NCBI RefSeq assembly: GCF_017302315.1 | Contig: NZ_JAFLDT010000014.1 | Location: 1-61,628, forward strand | DNA: 61,628 nt | Direction: 5' to 3' | DNA from: Zoogloea sp. | Lineage (GTDB): Bacteria > Pseudomonadota > Gammaproteobacteria > Burkholderiales > Rhodocyclaceae | Part shown: positions 22,231 to 31,441 of the stretch, one piece after another | How the letters are laid out: every line of letters starts with the position of its first letter | How positions within the stretch are numbered: position 1 is the first letter of the stretch | Position numbers and translations under genes: made by a program | The notes under the pieces: generated by a model | Databases searched by the model: none | Told to the model about the DNA's origin: nothing | What the model saw: the letters and a program-made list of their open reading frames with translations, nothing else

Positions 22231-23678
22231 ACGACCGCAGCTTCGTCGGGCTGCTGGCCCTCATCGCCGCCCTCCTCACCGCCTACCGCATCTGGGTGAT
22301 CAACCACCTGGGCATCGACTTGTATGTGGATGAGGCCTATTACTGGGGCTGGTCCCAGAACCTGGACTGGGGCTACTACTCCAAGCCGCCGCTGATCGCC
22401 GCGCTCATCGCCGCCAGCACTGCCTTGCTCGGCAACGGACTGGTGGCCATCAAGCTGCCCTCCCTGCTGCTCTACCCGGCCACCGCGTTTGCCCTGTATG
22501 GGCTGGGCCGCCGTTTGTACTCGCCCCGGGTCGGCTTCTGGGCCGGGCTGTGTTTCCTGTCCATGCCCCTTGTGGCCGCCCTGGGCCTGTTCGTATCCAC
22601 GGACGCGCCCCTGCTGCTGTGCTGGTCGCTGGCCATGCTCTTCTTGCTGCGGGCCCTGGAGGGAGACGGGTGGGCTGACTGGCTGGCCTGCGGAGCGATG
22701 ATCGGCATCGGCCTGATGTCCAAGTACACCATGGCCGCCTTTCTGCCTTCTGCGCTGCTACTGATCATCCTCGACCCACGTCATCGGCGCTGGCTGGCTC
22801 GCCCCCAGCCGTGGGTGGCCCTGCTGCTTGCACTTGCGGTGCTGTCGCCGAACCTTTACTGGAACTGGGCGCACGACTTCCCCACCTTTCGCCATACCGC
22901 CGAGATCACCCGTGTCGGCCACGGTGAGCGTGGTCTGCATCCAGGCCAGTTGGGCGAATTCCTCGGCGCCCAGTGGCTTTCCTTCGGTCCGGTGCTGGGA
23001 ATACTGCTGGCCTGGGCACTGCTCCGCAGTCGGAGCCTTGCCCGAACACCCGCCCACCGCACGCTGCTGATCTTCATCCTGCCCTTGCTGCTTCTGGTGA
23101 GCCTGCAGGCACTCACTGGCCGAGCCAACGGCAACTGGGCTGCGCCTGTCTTCATTGCAGCTTGTCTGCTGGTACCGGCCGTATTCCTGAAGGAGCGTAA
23201 GCGCTGGGTCGTCGCAGGCATCGCTTTCAACCTCATCGCGTCCACCGCCGCCTACCACTGGCCGGACCTGGCCCGGGCCACCGGCATTGCGCTGACGGCC
23301 AAGAACGATCCCTTCAAGCGCGCCCGCGGCTGGATCAACCTGGCCGATGCGGTGCGCCCGTATCTGGCCGGGCATCCGGGCAGCGTACTGGTGGCCGAAG
23401 ACCGGGAGCTGATCGCCCACCTGGTCTACCGCCTCCACCCCGCCGAATACGCCGCCTGGCATCCGGGCGGAACGCCCATCGACCACTACGAGCTGATGAC
23501 CACCCTGCGCGACAAGCGCGGCCGGGACATCATCTACGTCAGCCGAAAGGCCGACATCCCAGACATCGCCCCACACTTCGCATCCAGCGAGAAGCTTGGC
23601 AAGGTCGTCGTGCCCATCCACAAGGATTTCCGGCGCGAGGTTCATGTCTTCTTGCTGCGGGATTTCCAGGGTTACTGA
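22227..23678 (+). CDS. PMT_2/ArnT-like GT-C glycosyltransferase, second of a tandem pair
   Basis: This 483-residue membrane protein carries LYVDEAYYWGWSQNLDWGYY with the Asp-Glu pair, then YSKPPLIAALIAA and the loop VSTDAPLLLCW with the second aspartate. The YVDEAYY...GYY.KPP pattern is that of the PMT_2 (family 39-like) branch, distinct from the neighbour upstream. About ten hydrophobic segments precede a soluble tail of about 110 residues. Two different GT-C enzymes at the end of one operon imply either two acceptors or two sugars added in turn. The operon ends 40 bases later at a strong terminator. Confidence 0.87.
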   Translation: MNDRSFVGLLALIAALLTAYRIWVINHLGIDLYVDEAYYWGWSQNLDWGYYSKPPLIAALIAASTALLGNGLVAIKLPSLLLYPATAFALYGLGRRLYSPRVGFWAGLCFLSMPLVAALGLFVSTDAPLLLCWSLAMLFLLRALEGDGWADWLACGAMIGIGLMSKYTMAAFLPSALLLIILDPRHRRWLARPQPWVALLLALAVLSPNLYWNWAHDFPTFRHTAEITRVGHGERGLHPGQLGEFLGAQWLSFGPVLGILLAWALLRSRSLARTPAHRTLLIFILPLLLLVSLQALTGRANGNWAAPVFIAACLLVPAVFLKERKRWVVAGIAFNLIASTAAYHWPDLARATGIALTAKNDPFKRARGWINLADAVRPYLAGHPGSVLVAEDRELIAHLVYRLHPAEYAAWHPGGTPIDHYELMTTLRDKRGRDIIYVSRKADIPDIAPHFASSEKLGKVVVPIHKDFRREVHVFLLRDFQGY

Positions 23679-23718
23679 ACCCTAGCGCCCCGGGCGTCGG
23701 AATTCAGCTGACTCAAAC

Positions 23719-23755
23719 AAAAAACCGACCGGTCTTGCGACCGGTCGGTTTTTTT
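23719..23755. terminator. Bidirectional terminator between the glycolipid operon and prpE
   Basis: AACCGACCGGTC and GACCGGTCGGTT form a perfect 12-bp stem around the loop TTGC. It is flanked by an A run on the left and seven T on the right. It terminates the plus-strand glycosyltransferase operon and, from the other side, prpE. Confidence 0.95.
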
Positions 23756-23772
23756 GCAGGACGACAGACTGC

Positions 23773-25668
23773 TTACTTGGCAGCCAGTGCGGTCTTGATC
23801 TGCTCGAGGGTCGAAGGATCCTCGATGGTGGTCAGATCACCCGGATCACGGCCCTCGGCCAGCGCCTGGATGGAGCGACGCAGCATCTTGCCGGAGCGGG
23901 TCTTGGGCAGACCGGAGATAAAGTGCACCCGAGCCGGACGGGCAATGGCGCCGAGGCTGCCATCCACCAGCTTCATGACAGCCTTTTCGAGATCGGCCAC
24001 TTTCTCCGGGGTGTCCACCGAGGCCGGATCCTTGACCACGGCGAAGGCCATGGGCATCTGACCCTTGAGCTGATCGGCCACACCGACGACGGCCACTTCG
24101 GCAATAGCCGGGTGAGCCTGGACAGCCTCTTCGATTTCACGGGTACCGAGGCGATGACCGGCAACGTTGATCACATCATCGGTACGGCCAAGGATCTTGT
24201 AGTAGCCGGCGTCGTCCTTGATGCCCCAGTCGAAGCTGGAATAAACCAGCGGCTCCTGGAACAGGGTGAAGTAGGTGGACACGAAGCGCTTGTCGTCACC
24301 CCACACGGTGGACAGGCAGCCCGGCGGCAGCGGCGGAACCACGCCGACGATGCCCTTTTCGTTGGGGCCGCATTCGGAACCGTCGTCGCGGAACAGACGC
24401 ACATCGTAGCCATACACCGGGAAGCCTGGGGAGCCAAGCTGCACTTCCTGCTTCTCGACACCAGGCATCAGGGACAGCATGGCCCAGCCGGTCTCGGTCT
24501 GCCAGTAATGGTCGATGACCTGAATGCCCAGCTCGTCCATCATCCACTTGTGGGAGGTTTCATCCATCGGCTCGCCGGCGCAGTAGAGGGCGCGCAGCTT
24601 GGACAGGTCGTATTTCTTGAGGAAAGCCGGGTCCTGCTTCTTGAGCACGCGGATGGCGGTCGGCGCGCTGAACATCACGGTGACTTCCTGATCCTGACAG
24701 ATCTTCCACCAGATGCCGGCATCGGGACGCAGCGGCGTGCCTTCGTACATGATCGTGGCCATGCCGTTGATCAGCGGGCCATAGATGATGTAGCTGTGAC
24801 CCACCACCCAGCCGATGTCGGAGGTGGAGAAGAAGGTCTCGCCGGGGTTGCCGCAGTAGATGTGCTTCATTGAAGCCGCGAGGGCCACGGCATAGCCACC
24901 GGTGTCGCGCTGCACGCCCTTGGGCTTGCCAGTGGTGCCGGAGGTGTACAGGATGTAGCTGGGTTCGGAGGACTCAAGCCAGGTGACGGGAACCTGGGCA
25001 TCCATGTGCTTGGCACGCAGGGTGGCGTAATCGACGTCACGGCCGACGACAACGTTCATGTCCTTGTCGAGGCCACGATTGACCATCAGCACGGCGGCGG
25101 GCTTGTGCTCGGCCAAGCCGATGGCTTCGTCCAGCAGGTGCTTGTAGGGAACCGGGCGGCCGCCGCGCATGCCGGCGTCGGAGGAGACGATCACGGTCGG
25201 CTTGGCATCGTCGATGCGGGTGGCCAGGGAGTGGGAGGCAAAGCCACCGAACACCACCGAGTGGATCGCGCCAATGCGGGTGCAGGCCAGCATTGCGAAG
25301 CAGGCTTCGGCAATCATCGGCATGTAGATCAGGACGCGGTCGCCCTTCTTGACGCCCAGCTCCTGGTAGATCGCCGCCATGCGCATGACCTCGGTGCGCA
25401 GCTCGGAAAAGGAGTAGATCTTTTCTTCGTCGGTCTCGGTGGAGATGTAGACCAGGGCCTTGCCGTTGGGGTTGGTTTCCGCGTGGCGGTCAACCGCGTT
25501 GTAGCAGAGGTTGGTTTCGCCGCCGACGAACCACTTGACGAAAGGCGGCTTGGAAAAATCGTAGACCTCTTCGGGTTGCTTGTTCCAGTGGATCAGTTGT
25601 GCCTGCTCTCCCCAGAAGCCGTTACGGTCTTCGACGGAGCGCTTGTGAAATTCCTTGTATGAAGCCAT
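23773..25668 (-). CDS. prpE: Propionyl-CoA synthetase
   Basis: This 631-residue acyl-adenylate ligase carries YILYTSGTTGKPKGVQRDTGG near residue 240 and the catalytic lysine in PKTRSGKMLRR at about 592. GVQRDTGGYAVAL, the WVVGHSYIIYGPL segment and the N-terminal MASYKEFHKRSVEDRNGFW are typical of PrpE rather than Acs. It activates propionate, and often acetate, to the CoA ester. No methylcitrate-cycle genes are in the window, but the acrylyl-CoA reductase gene acuI lies 1.3 kb upstream on the same strand. C-terminal lysine acetylation control is known in this family but cannot be judged here. Confidence 0.93.
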   Translation of the reverse strand: MASYKEFHKRSVEDRNGFWGEQAQLIHWNKQPEEVYDFSKPPFVKWFVGGETNLCYNAVDRHAETNPNGKALVYISTETDEEKIYSFSELRTEVMRMAAIYQELGVKKGDRVLIYMPMIAEACFAMLACTRIGAIHSVVFGGFASHSLATRIDDAKPTVIVSSDAGMRGGRPVPYKHLLDEAIGLAEHKPAAVLMVNRGLDKDMNVVVGRDVDYATLRAKHMDAQVPVTWLESSEPSYILYTSGTTGKPKGVQRDTGGYAVALAASMKHIYCGNPGETFFSTSDIGWVVGHSYIIYGPLINGMATIMYEGTPLRPDAGIWWKICQDQEVTVMFSAPTAIRVLKKQDPAFLKKYDLSKLRALYCAGEPMDETSHKWMMDELGIQVIDHYWQTETGWAMLSLMPGVEKQEVQLGSPGFPVYGYDVRLFRDDGSECGPNEKGIVGVVPPLPPGCLSTVWGDDKRFVSTYFTLFQEPLVYSSFDWGIKDDAGYYKILGRTDDVINVAGHRLGTREIEEAVQAHPAIAEVAVVGVADQLKGQMPMAFAVVKDPASVDTPEKVADLEKAVMKLVDGSLGAIARPARVHFISGLPKTRSGKMLRRSIQALAEGRDPGDLTTIEDPSTLEQIKTALAAK

Positions 25669-25738
25669 GGGTTCCTCTCCCTTTTTCGAATAGTCAAACC
25701 ACTACGTTGGTTGGCGATGCGTCGTTGCGCCCGCCTAG

Positions 25739-26920
25739 TTATTCGCCTTTGGGTGCTGCACTCACCAGACCGGTTTCTGCAACGCGCGCGAGGGTGGCGA
25801 GCGGCAGACCGGAAGGGAATTCGGATTCTATCAATTCCAGCAAGGGCAAGAGCGTCCGTATGGCATCGGGGAGCTGCCTGCGCAAACCGGGGTCGAGCCC
25901 GGCCGTGCGTAACTGAAGAAGGTACTGGTCGATGCTGACCGGCGCTCGGACCGGTACGCTGGCCATCTCGGGGGTAACTTCTCCCTTCGCCCCCATCACG
26001 CGATTGCCACCCTCGGCCCTGCCCACGGCAATGCGCTGCATTGCAACACCGATCAGGTGGCTGACCGTTTGGGTCCTGCCAGGCTCAGCGGCCGCCAAAC
26101 CAATGGTGATCTGAATGCGGATACGCTCCTCACGGTAGGTCATCACAATGTGATCGATGGCCGTCCGAAGACGCATGGCGAAGGCGCAAGCGCCGTCCAT
26201 GTTGGTGGCCGGAGAGACGATCACGAAGCGGGCCGGCGCCAGTTCGGCAACCGTGTCTTCCTGCCGTAGCTTGGTGGCGAGAATCTTGGACAACTTGCGA
26301 TTGACCAACTGGGCCACATGGGCCCCATAGCGGGCGATCAGGCTATCGAACTGGTCAATCTCGATGACCATCACCGAGAGATCCCCATGGCGCCGATGGG
26401 CCAGAGACAGCTCCTGGGCTGCGTGATAGTGGAGATAGGACGGAGTGGCCAGCCCGGATGCAGGATCGGTCGGGCTGACAGTGGCGAGGGCGGCCCTGCT
26501 TTCCTCCAGATCACGCTGGGTTCTGGCCAACTGGGTCAGGGCTTCGAGGCGCGCCAGCAACTCCACATTTCCGATGCTCTTGGAAATGAAGTCGGTGGCC
26601 CCCGCACTCTTCGCCTTGACCCGCACATCCGGCTCGTCATCGCCGGAGATGACCACCACCGGGAGAGTGTTGATACGGGAAATGCGGCTCTTGCGGATGC
26701 GCTCGAGCAATCCGTAGCCATCCAGGCGGGGCATACCAATATCGGTGATCACCGCCTGGATGGTGGGGTCCACCATCAGCGTCTGCCAGCCAGCCTCGCC
26801 ATCCGCCTCTTCCCGCACTTCGAAGCGGTCCCGCACATGCCGGATGATGGACGCACGCACCATCCGTGAATCATCAATGATCAAGACCCGTGGCAGGGCC
26901 TGATCGCTTTCGTCATTCAT
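25739..26920 (-). CDS. Response regulator with degenerate GGDEF domain
   Basis: This 393-residue protein has an N-terminal receiver domain (about 10-130) with the acidic pair Asp16-Asp17, phosphoacceptor Asp60 (ITDIGMPRLDG) and a conserved lysine in DFISKS. After a linker comes a GGDEF-like domain (about 150-305), but the active-site loop reads ELAPARFVIV where GGDEF should be. It cannot be an active diguanylate cyclase by the usual chemistry. A C-terminal helical region of about 75 residues matches nothing I recognise. It may bind a nucleotide or act through protein contacts. It lies 23 bases downstream of acuI and 70 upstream of prpE. No partner kinase is adjacent. Confidence 0.85.
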   Translation of the reverse strand: MNDESDQALPRVLIIDDSRMVRASIIRHVRDRFEVREEADGEAGWQTLMVDPTIQAVITDIGMPRLDGYGLLERIRKSRISRINTLPVVVISGDDEPDVRVKAKSAGATDFISKSIGNVELLARLEALTQLARTQRDLEESRAALATVSPTDPASGLATPSYLHYHAAQELSLAHRRHGDLSVMVIEIDQFDSLIARYGAHVAQLVNRKLSKILATKLRQEDTVAELAPARFVIVSPATNMDGACAFAMRLRTAIDHIVMTYREERIRIQITIGLAAAEPGRTQTVSHLIGVAMQRIAVGRAEGGNRVMGAKGEVTPEMASVPVRAPVSIDQYLLQLRTAGLDPGLRRQLPDAIRTLLPLLELIESEFPSGLPLATLARVAETGLVSAAPKGE

Positions 26921-26943
26921 GCTGGACTCGCTGGGAAGAGACT

Positions 26944-27951
26944 TCAGCCATTAACGGCAATCACGGTGCGCCCCTTGACCCGACCGGCGATGAAGTCGTC
27001 GAACACGCCGGGGAGTTCGGAGAAAGGCACCGTGCGGGTCATCTGTTCCAGGTGCCGGGGCTTCAGGTCGGTGGCGAGACGCTCCCAGACACGGGAGCGC
27101 GTCGGAAAGCCCATGTAGCCAGAGTCGATACCGAGCAGACTGACTCCGCGCAGGATGAAAGGAAAGACGGTAGTCGGCAGGCTGATGCTCTGAGCGTTGC
27201 CAATGCTGGCCACCGTGCCAGCCTGTTTCATCGTGGACAGTACCCAGGCAAGGATGTCCCCGCCGACGTTATCGACGGCCCCCGCCCACAAGCCTGCGTC
27301 CAACGGGCGTGTCTTTGCAGGATCGATGGTGTCGCGCAGACGAATCTCCTGCGCGCCCAGATCCTTCAGATAGGCCTCCTCATGGGGCTTGCCCGTCAGG
27401 GCGACCACGTGATACCCCAACCCTGCCAGCATATCGATAGCCAGACCGCCGACACCTCCGCTGGCACCGGTCACGATCACCGGGCCGTTTTCAGGTCGCA
27501 ATCCGTTGTCTTCCATGCGGACCACGCCAAGGGCAGCCGTAAACCCCGCGGTCCCGAGAGCCATCGAATCAAACAGGGAAAGGCCGGCCGGAAGAGACAC
27601 AACCCAAGCAGACGGAATACGCGCGTATTCGGCATAGCCCCCATGGTGCGCGACACCGATGTCAAAACTCGTGGCGATGACCTCGTCCCCGGCCTTGAAA
27701 CGCGGATCGGTACTCTCGACGACCGTACCGGAAAGATCGATGCCGCCAACGCAGGGAAAGCGGCGAATGATCTTGCCGGCACCCGTTGCCGCCAACGCAT
27801 CCTTGTAATTCACGCTCGAGTAGGCCACCTTGATAAGAACCTCACCGGCGTCGAGCGCATCGACGGAAAGCGTTTCCATGGCGGAACAAACCTTGCGGTT
27901 CTCATCCTGACGGATCACGAAAGCCTTGAAGGGGGTAACGACGCTGGACAT
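26944..27951 (-). CDS. acuI: Acrylyl-CoA reductase AcuI (YhdH-type MDR oxidoreductase)
   Basis: This 335-residue zinc-independent medium-chain reductase is of the YhdH/YhfP/AcuI type. It shows YSSVNYKDALAATG near residue 45, FPCVGGIDLSGTV, and the NADPH-binding VIVTGASGGVGGLAIDML at about 158-175. LGIDSGYMGFP at about 285 is diagnostic. AcuI reduces toxic acryloyl-CoA to propionyl-CoA with NADPH. With prpE on the same strand, this suggests handling of acrylate, 3-hydroxypropionate or propionate. It is divergent from the HDOD gene, and a TATAAT hexamer on its strand lies at 28006-28011. Confidence 0.9.
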   Translation of the reverse strand: MSSVVTPFKAFVIRQDENRKVCSAMETLSVDALDAGEVLIKVAYSSVNYKDALAATGAGKIIRRFPCVGGIDLSGTVVESTDPRFKAGDEVIATSFDIGVAHHGGYAEYARIPSAWVVSLPAGLSLFDSMALGTAGFTAALGVVRMEDNGLRPENGPVIVTGASGGVGGLAIDMLAGLGYHVVALTGKPHEEAYLKDLGAQEIRLRDTIDPAKTRPLDAGLWAGAVDNVGGDILAWVLSTMKQAGTVASIGNAQSISLPTTVFPFILRGVSLLGIDSGYMGFPTRSRVWERLATDLKPRHLEQMTRTVPFSELPGVFDDFIAGRVKGRTVIAVNG

Positions 27952-28015
27952 GCTCTTCTCCTCTTGATCTGGCGCCGGATTGGCGCTTCTGTTGTTAGTC
28001 GCTCAATTATAGCCC

Positions 28016-28031
28016 TGGCACTCGCCAAGCA
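28016..28031 (+). promoter_or_regulatory. Possible sigma-54 promoter upstream of the HDOD gene
   Basis: TGGCAC at 28016-28021 is followed, with correct -24/-12 spacing, by GCA at 28029-28031. The TT normally before GC is AA here. It lies in the 156-base gap between acuI and the HDOD gene, pointing at the latter. An eight-base match like this is expected once or twice by chance in a window of this size, so support comes mainly from its position. Confidence 0.3.
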
Positions 28032-28107
28032 TCCGGGCTGCGACCCGACACCTCAATCCCGCGGCATTCGTGCCGTAAATGGAGTCACCACCCGCCGGAA
28101 GAAGACC

Positions 28108-28995
28108 ATGGCCCTGATCAACCAAGCCTTTGACACCCTTGATGCCTACGTGGCGTTTTTCGGCAACGAACCCATCCCTGTCCTCAAGCACACGGTCAAG
28201 GAACTCCAGACAATGCGGGAACAGGAGGAAAGCATCAACGGGCGCACAGTGGCAGCATTGGTATTGAGCGATCCAATGATGACCCTGAAGGTACTGATCC
28301 ATATTGAGGCCCACCGCAAGGCCCGGCAGAACCACGACATCACCACGATCGAGCGCGCCATCATGATGATGGGCATCTCGCCCTTCCTGCGGGAGTTCTC
28401 CGACCTGCCCACGGTAGAAAGTCAGATAGAAGCACACCCGAGAGCGCTGGTCGGCGTACTCAAAGTGATTGGCCGGGCGCGTCGGGCAGCGCGCTATGCG
28501 AGAGACTGGGCGATACTCAGGCATGACCTCGATGTGGACGAAATCACCGTCGCAGCCCTTCTGCTGGAAGTCACCGACATATTGTGCTGGAGCTTTGCCC
28601 CAAGCCTGACCCTCCAGGTATACGAAAGCCAGCGCCTTGACCGCAGCCTGCGCTCCAGTTCTGCCCAGCGCGCAGTATTCAATTTCTCGGCTCGGGAACT
28701 GCAACTGGCGCTCGTCCGGCAATGGCATCTGCCCGAACTGTTGATATCCATGATGGACGAACGGCAGATCCAAAACCCCCGTGTGCGAACGGTTCAGCTC
28801 GCCAACAGCCTGGCACGGCACACGGCCCAAGGCTGGGATAACGCGGCCATCCCGGATGATCTTGCCGCCATCGAGGCACTCCTCCATATTGGCCGGGAGA
28901 GCCTGCTTCATCGCCTTTCGGTGCCCCATGAAGCCATGGAGCCCCTGCTCCAGGCGGGTGGGCGACCGGAAGGTGCACTTCCCCCCAGCGTCTGA
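28108..28995 (+). CDS. HDOD-domain signalling protein
   Basis: This 295-residue protein starts at ATG 28108, just after GAAGA. The hydrophobic-helical pattern IPVLKHTVKELQTMRE, then VAALVLSDPMMTLKVLIHIE and ERAIMMMGISPFLREF, is that of the HDOD domain. This is an HD-related fold without the metal-binding histidine-aspartate pair, found in bacterial signalling proteins. The domain covers about residues 15-220, with no additional output domain. It is divergent from acuI and followed by the convergent uup gene. Its function is unknown. The nearby degenerate receiver-GGDEF protein suggests a shared regulatory setting, though on the other strand. Confidence 0.85.
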   Translation: MALINQAFDTLDAYVAFFGNEPIPVLKHTVKELQTMREQEESINGRTVAALVLSDPMMTLKVLIHIEAHRKARQNHDITTIERAIMMMGISPFLREFSDLPTVESQIEAHPRALVGVLKVIGRARRAARYARDWAILRHDLDVDEITVAALLLEVTDILCWSFAPSLTLQVYESQRLDRSLRSSSAQRAVFNFSARELQLALVRQWHLPELLISMMDERQIQNPRVRTVQLANSLARHTAQGWDNAAIPDDLAAIEALLHIGRESLLHRLSVPHEAMEPLLQAGGRPEGALPPSV

Positions 28996-29001
28996 AGGAG
29001 C

Positions 29002-30915
29002 CTATTGACCTGCGGCCCGTGACTCCAGTTCCTCCCAGCGCTGCATTGCACTTTCAAGCTCGGCCTCAAGGGTCTGCAATCGACTGTTCAGCTCGGGAAG
29101 CTCCTGGGCACAATCCCGATAGGTCGCCGGATCATTGAGACGGGCCTGAATCTGTGCCTGCTCGGACTCCACCCGGGCTATACGATCCGGCAAGGCTTCC
29201 AGTTCCCGCTGCTCCTTCCAGCTAAGCTTGACCGGCTTTGCGGGCACTGCGGCGGGAGCGGGAGCTTCCTTTTTCACAGGCGAGGCTTTTGGCGTGACGG
29301 GCAAGCTCGTCGCCACGCCTGACTTTCGAGCCCGCAGCCAATCGTCATAGCCCCCGGCATATTCCTTCCAATTCCCCTCCCCCTCGGCCGCAATCACTTG
29401 GGTGACCACGTTGTCCAGGAAGGCCCGGTCGTGGCTGACCAGGAACACCGTACCGTCATACTGCGCCAGCAGGTCCTCCAGCAGATCAAGCGTCTCGATA
29501 TCCAGATCGTTGGTCGGCTCATCGAGGACGAGCACATTGGCGGGGCGGGCAAACAGCCGCGCCAGCAAGAGACGATTGCGCTCCCCGCCGGACAGGGACT
29601 TCATCGGTGAACGCGCACGCTGGGGAGAAAACAGGAAATCCCCGAGGTAGCCGATGATATGGGTGCGATGACCAGCAATCTCCACGTAGTCCGACCCAGG
29701 GCTGATGACTTCCGTTAACGGCGCTTCCGGATCAAGCTGGGCACGCAGCTGATCGAAGTACGCCACAGTCTGGCGGGTACCGCGGCGAATACGGCCTTCA
29801 TCGGGCTCAAGCTCGCCGAGAATCAGTTTGAGCAGGGTGGTCTTTCCCGCGCCGTTCGGACCGATCAGGCCAATCCGGTCACCACGCAGGATACGGGTGG
29901 AGAAGTCGCGCACAATCTGGCGCGCGCCGAAAGTCTTAACCACGTGCTCCAGCTCGGCCACCATCTGACCGCTCCCCTCGCCCCTGTCCAAAGCCAGCTT
30001 GACGTTGCCAAAGCGATCACGGCGTGCGCTGCGTTCCCGGCGCAAGGCCTCAAGACGCCGCACTCGCCCTTCATTGCGTGTCCGGCGCGCTTCCACGCCT
30101 TTGCGGATCCAGACCTCCTCCTGGGCCAGCAGCTTGTCGAAGCGGGCGTTGGCCTTCTCCTCCGCTTCCAAGTGCTCCGCCTTGCGCGCGAGATACTCGG
30201 AGAAGCGCCCCGGAAAGCTGGCCAGCACGCCCCGATCAAGCTCCACGATGCGGGTGGCCACATGATCGAGGAAGACTCGGTCGTGGGTGATCACCACCAC
30301 AGCCCCCGGAAAATCGCGAATCAGCTCCTCCAACCACAGGATGCCGTCAATATCCAGGTGATTGGTCGGCTCATCAAGCAACAGCATCTCGGGCTCGCCA
30401 ACCAGTGCGCGGGCCAGCGCAACGCGCTTGATACCGCCCCCGGAAAGGCTGCCTACTTGAGCGTCACCCGCCAAACGCAACTGGGCAAGAACCTGCTCAA
30501 CCCGCTGTTCAAGACGCCAGGCCTGGGCATCCTCGACACGATGTTGAACCTCTTCAAGGCGTGCGAGCGCCGCCTCACTGCCGTCCTCCGCCACCGCCAC
30601 CATTGCTGCGTGGTAATCCACCAAGAGCCTCGCGACATCCCCGAGACCGTCGGCCACCGTTTCAAAGACAGTTCTCCCCAGCGGAAAATCAGCCTCTTGG
30701 GGAACGTAGGCCACCCGCGCGCCAGGCTGGCGCCAGAGCCGACCATCATCCAGCGCTGCCTGACCCGCCAGCGCCTTCAGCAGGCTTGATTTCCCACTGC
30801 CATTGCGCCCGATCAGCGCAACGCGCTCTCCGGAATCAAGCTGAAAAGCCGCCTTGTCGAGCAGGGCGACATGTCCAAAGGCAAGGCAGGCATCGTCGAG
30901 GGTGATCAGTGGCAT
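29002..30915 (-). CDS. uup: ABC-F family ATPase Uup
   Basis: This 637-residue soluble protein has two ABC ATPase domains. The first has Walker [10 protein letters not shown], signature [15 protein letters not shown] and Walker [12 protein letters not shown]. The second has [23 protein letters not shown] and [10 protein letters not shown]. Between them lies the arginine-rich linker ([20 protein letters not shown]) of ABC-F proteins, and the C-terminal coiled coil (about 555-632) marks Uup. It lacks membrane segments and acts on ribosomes or branched DNA rather than in transport. The frame is open back to 31065, but [14 protein letters not shown] is the usual Uup start. Confidence 0.94.
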   Translation of the reverse strand: MPLITLDDACLAFGHVALLDKAAFQLDSGERVALIGRNGSGKSSLLKALAGQAALDDGRLWRQPGARVAYVPQEADFPLGRTVFETVADGLGDVARLLVDYHAAMVAVAEDGSEAALARLEEVQHRVEDAQAWRLEQRVEQVLAQLRLAGDAQVGSLSGGGIKRVALARALVGEPEMLLLDEPTNHLDIDGILWLEELIRDFPGAVVVITHDRVFLDHVATRIVELDRGVLASFPGRFSEYLARKAEHLEAEEKANARFDKLLAQEEVWIRKGVEARRTRNEGRVRRLEALRRERSARRDRFGNVKLALDRGEGSGQMVAELEHVVKTFGARQIVRDFSTRILRGDRIGLIGPNGAGKTTLLKLILGELEPDEGRIRRGTRQTVAYFDQLRAQLDPEAPLTEVISPGSDYVEIAGHRTHIIGYLGDFLFSPQRARSPMKSLSGGERNRLLLARLFARPANVLVLDEPTNDLDIETLDLLEDLLAQYDGTVFLVSHDRAFLDNVVTQVIAAEGEGNWKEYAGGYDDWLRARKSGVATSLPVTPKASPVKKEAPAPAAVPAKPVKLSWKEQRELEALPDRIARVESEQAQIQARLNDPATYRDCAQELPELNSRLQTLEAELESAMQRWEELESRAAGQ

Positions 30916-31099
30916 GGGCGGCGTCGGGCAATGCGGAAAGCTCGCGATTCTACTCCGCCCCATCGCTCGCCCGGCGCCACCATTCAAGGCAGGTGCACAA
31001 ATGGCGGGCTGTCCGAGGGAAGTTGTGGTTAGGCGATACGCTGTTCGCCCACTTTGCGACAGCAATCACGGTCGAGCTGAAGGACGCCTCACGAATGAG

Positions 31100-31128
31100 T
31101 TGACTTGATGCCGCCCCATCTGTCTAAT
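31100..31128 (+). promoter_or_regulatory. Sigma-70-like promoter of hemP
   Basis: TTGACT (31100-31105) and TCTAAT (31123-31128) are separated by 17 bases, each with five of six consensus positions. The start of transcription would fall around 31135, inside the Fur-like box at 31126-31146, a classical arrangement for iron repression. Confidence 0.6.
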
Positions 31129-31146
31129 ACGAATTGTTCTCATTAT
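31126..31146. promoter_or_regulatory. Candidate Fur box upstream of hemP
   Basis: The core GAATTGTTCTCATT closely resembles proteobacterial Fur sites of the form GAATGATTCTCATT. It overlaps the end of the -10 box and the likely transcription start. The genes after it (hemP, bfd) are typical Fur targets, which strengthens the call. Confidence 0.7.
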
Positions 31147-31159
31147 ACTTAGCATTGAC

Positions 31160-31351
31160 GTGAACACACCGCCTTCACCTGTGAATCCGCCCAAGCCCGA
31201 CTCCGCTCCCCCGCTACACCGGGGATTGATCGAGGCACCGATCTGCAGCAAGGACTTGTTCAATGACCGAACCTGCGTTTACATTGAGCACGAAGGCATG
31301 CTTTATGCTCTTCGAGCCACACGCGCGGGAAAACTGATTCTGACGAAGTGA
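31160..31351 (+). CDS. hemP: Hemin uptake protein HemP
   Basis: This 63-residue protein has the small HemP domain at its C-terminus: a beta-rich stretch ending EGMLYALRATRAGKLILTK. The closing TRxGKLILTK is the family hallmark. The first 30 residues are proline-rich and unconserved. The start is a GTG at 31160 with no clear ribosome binding site. A GTG at 31181 is also in frame. HemP genes usually stand before hemin receptor genes and are iron-repressed. Here no TonB receptor follows, and bfd lies 90 bases downstream. The exact role of HemP is unsettled: both a structural and a regulatory role have been proposed. Confidence 0.85.
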   Translation: MNTPPSPVNPPKPDSAPPLHRGLIEAPICSKDLFNDRTCVYIEHEGMLYALRATRAGKLILTK

Positions 31352-31441
31352 TGGATATGGCCAAGTCCCTGATCTGTGAAGGCTTGCAACACAATCACGC
31401 CAGTATTGGGGCGTCCATCGCCGCTTGAAGGAAATACGACA

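Noticed and set aside
26890-28107. Long N-terminal extension of the HDOD gene
   Set aside because: This stretch overlaps acuI and the receiver-GGDEF gene in antisense; the real start is ATG 28108 after the divergent gap.
31144-31149. TATACT as -10 box of hemP
   Set aside because: The only good -35 (31100) would be 38 bases away; TCTAAT at 31123 has the proper 17-base spacing.
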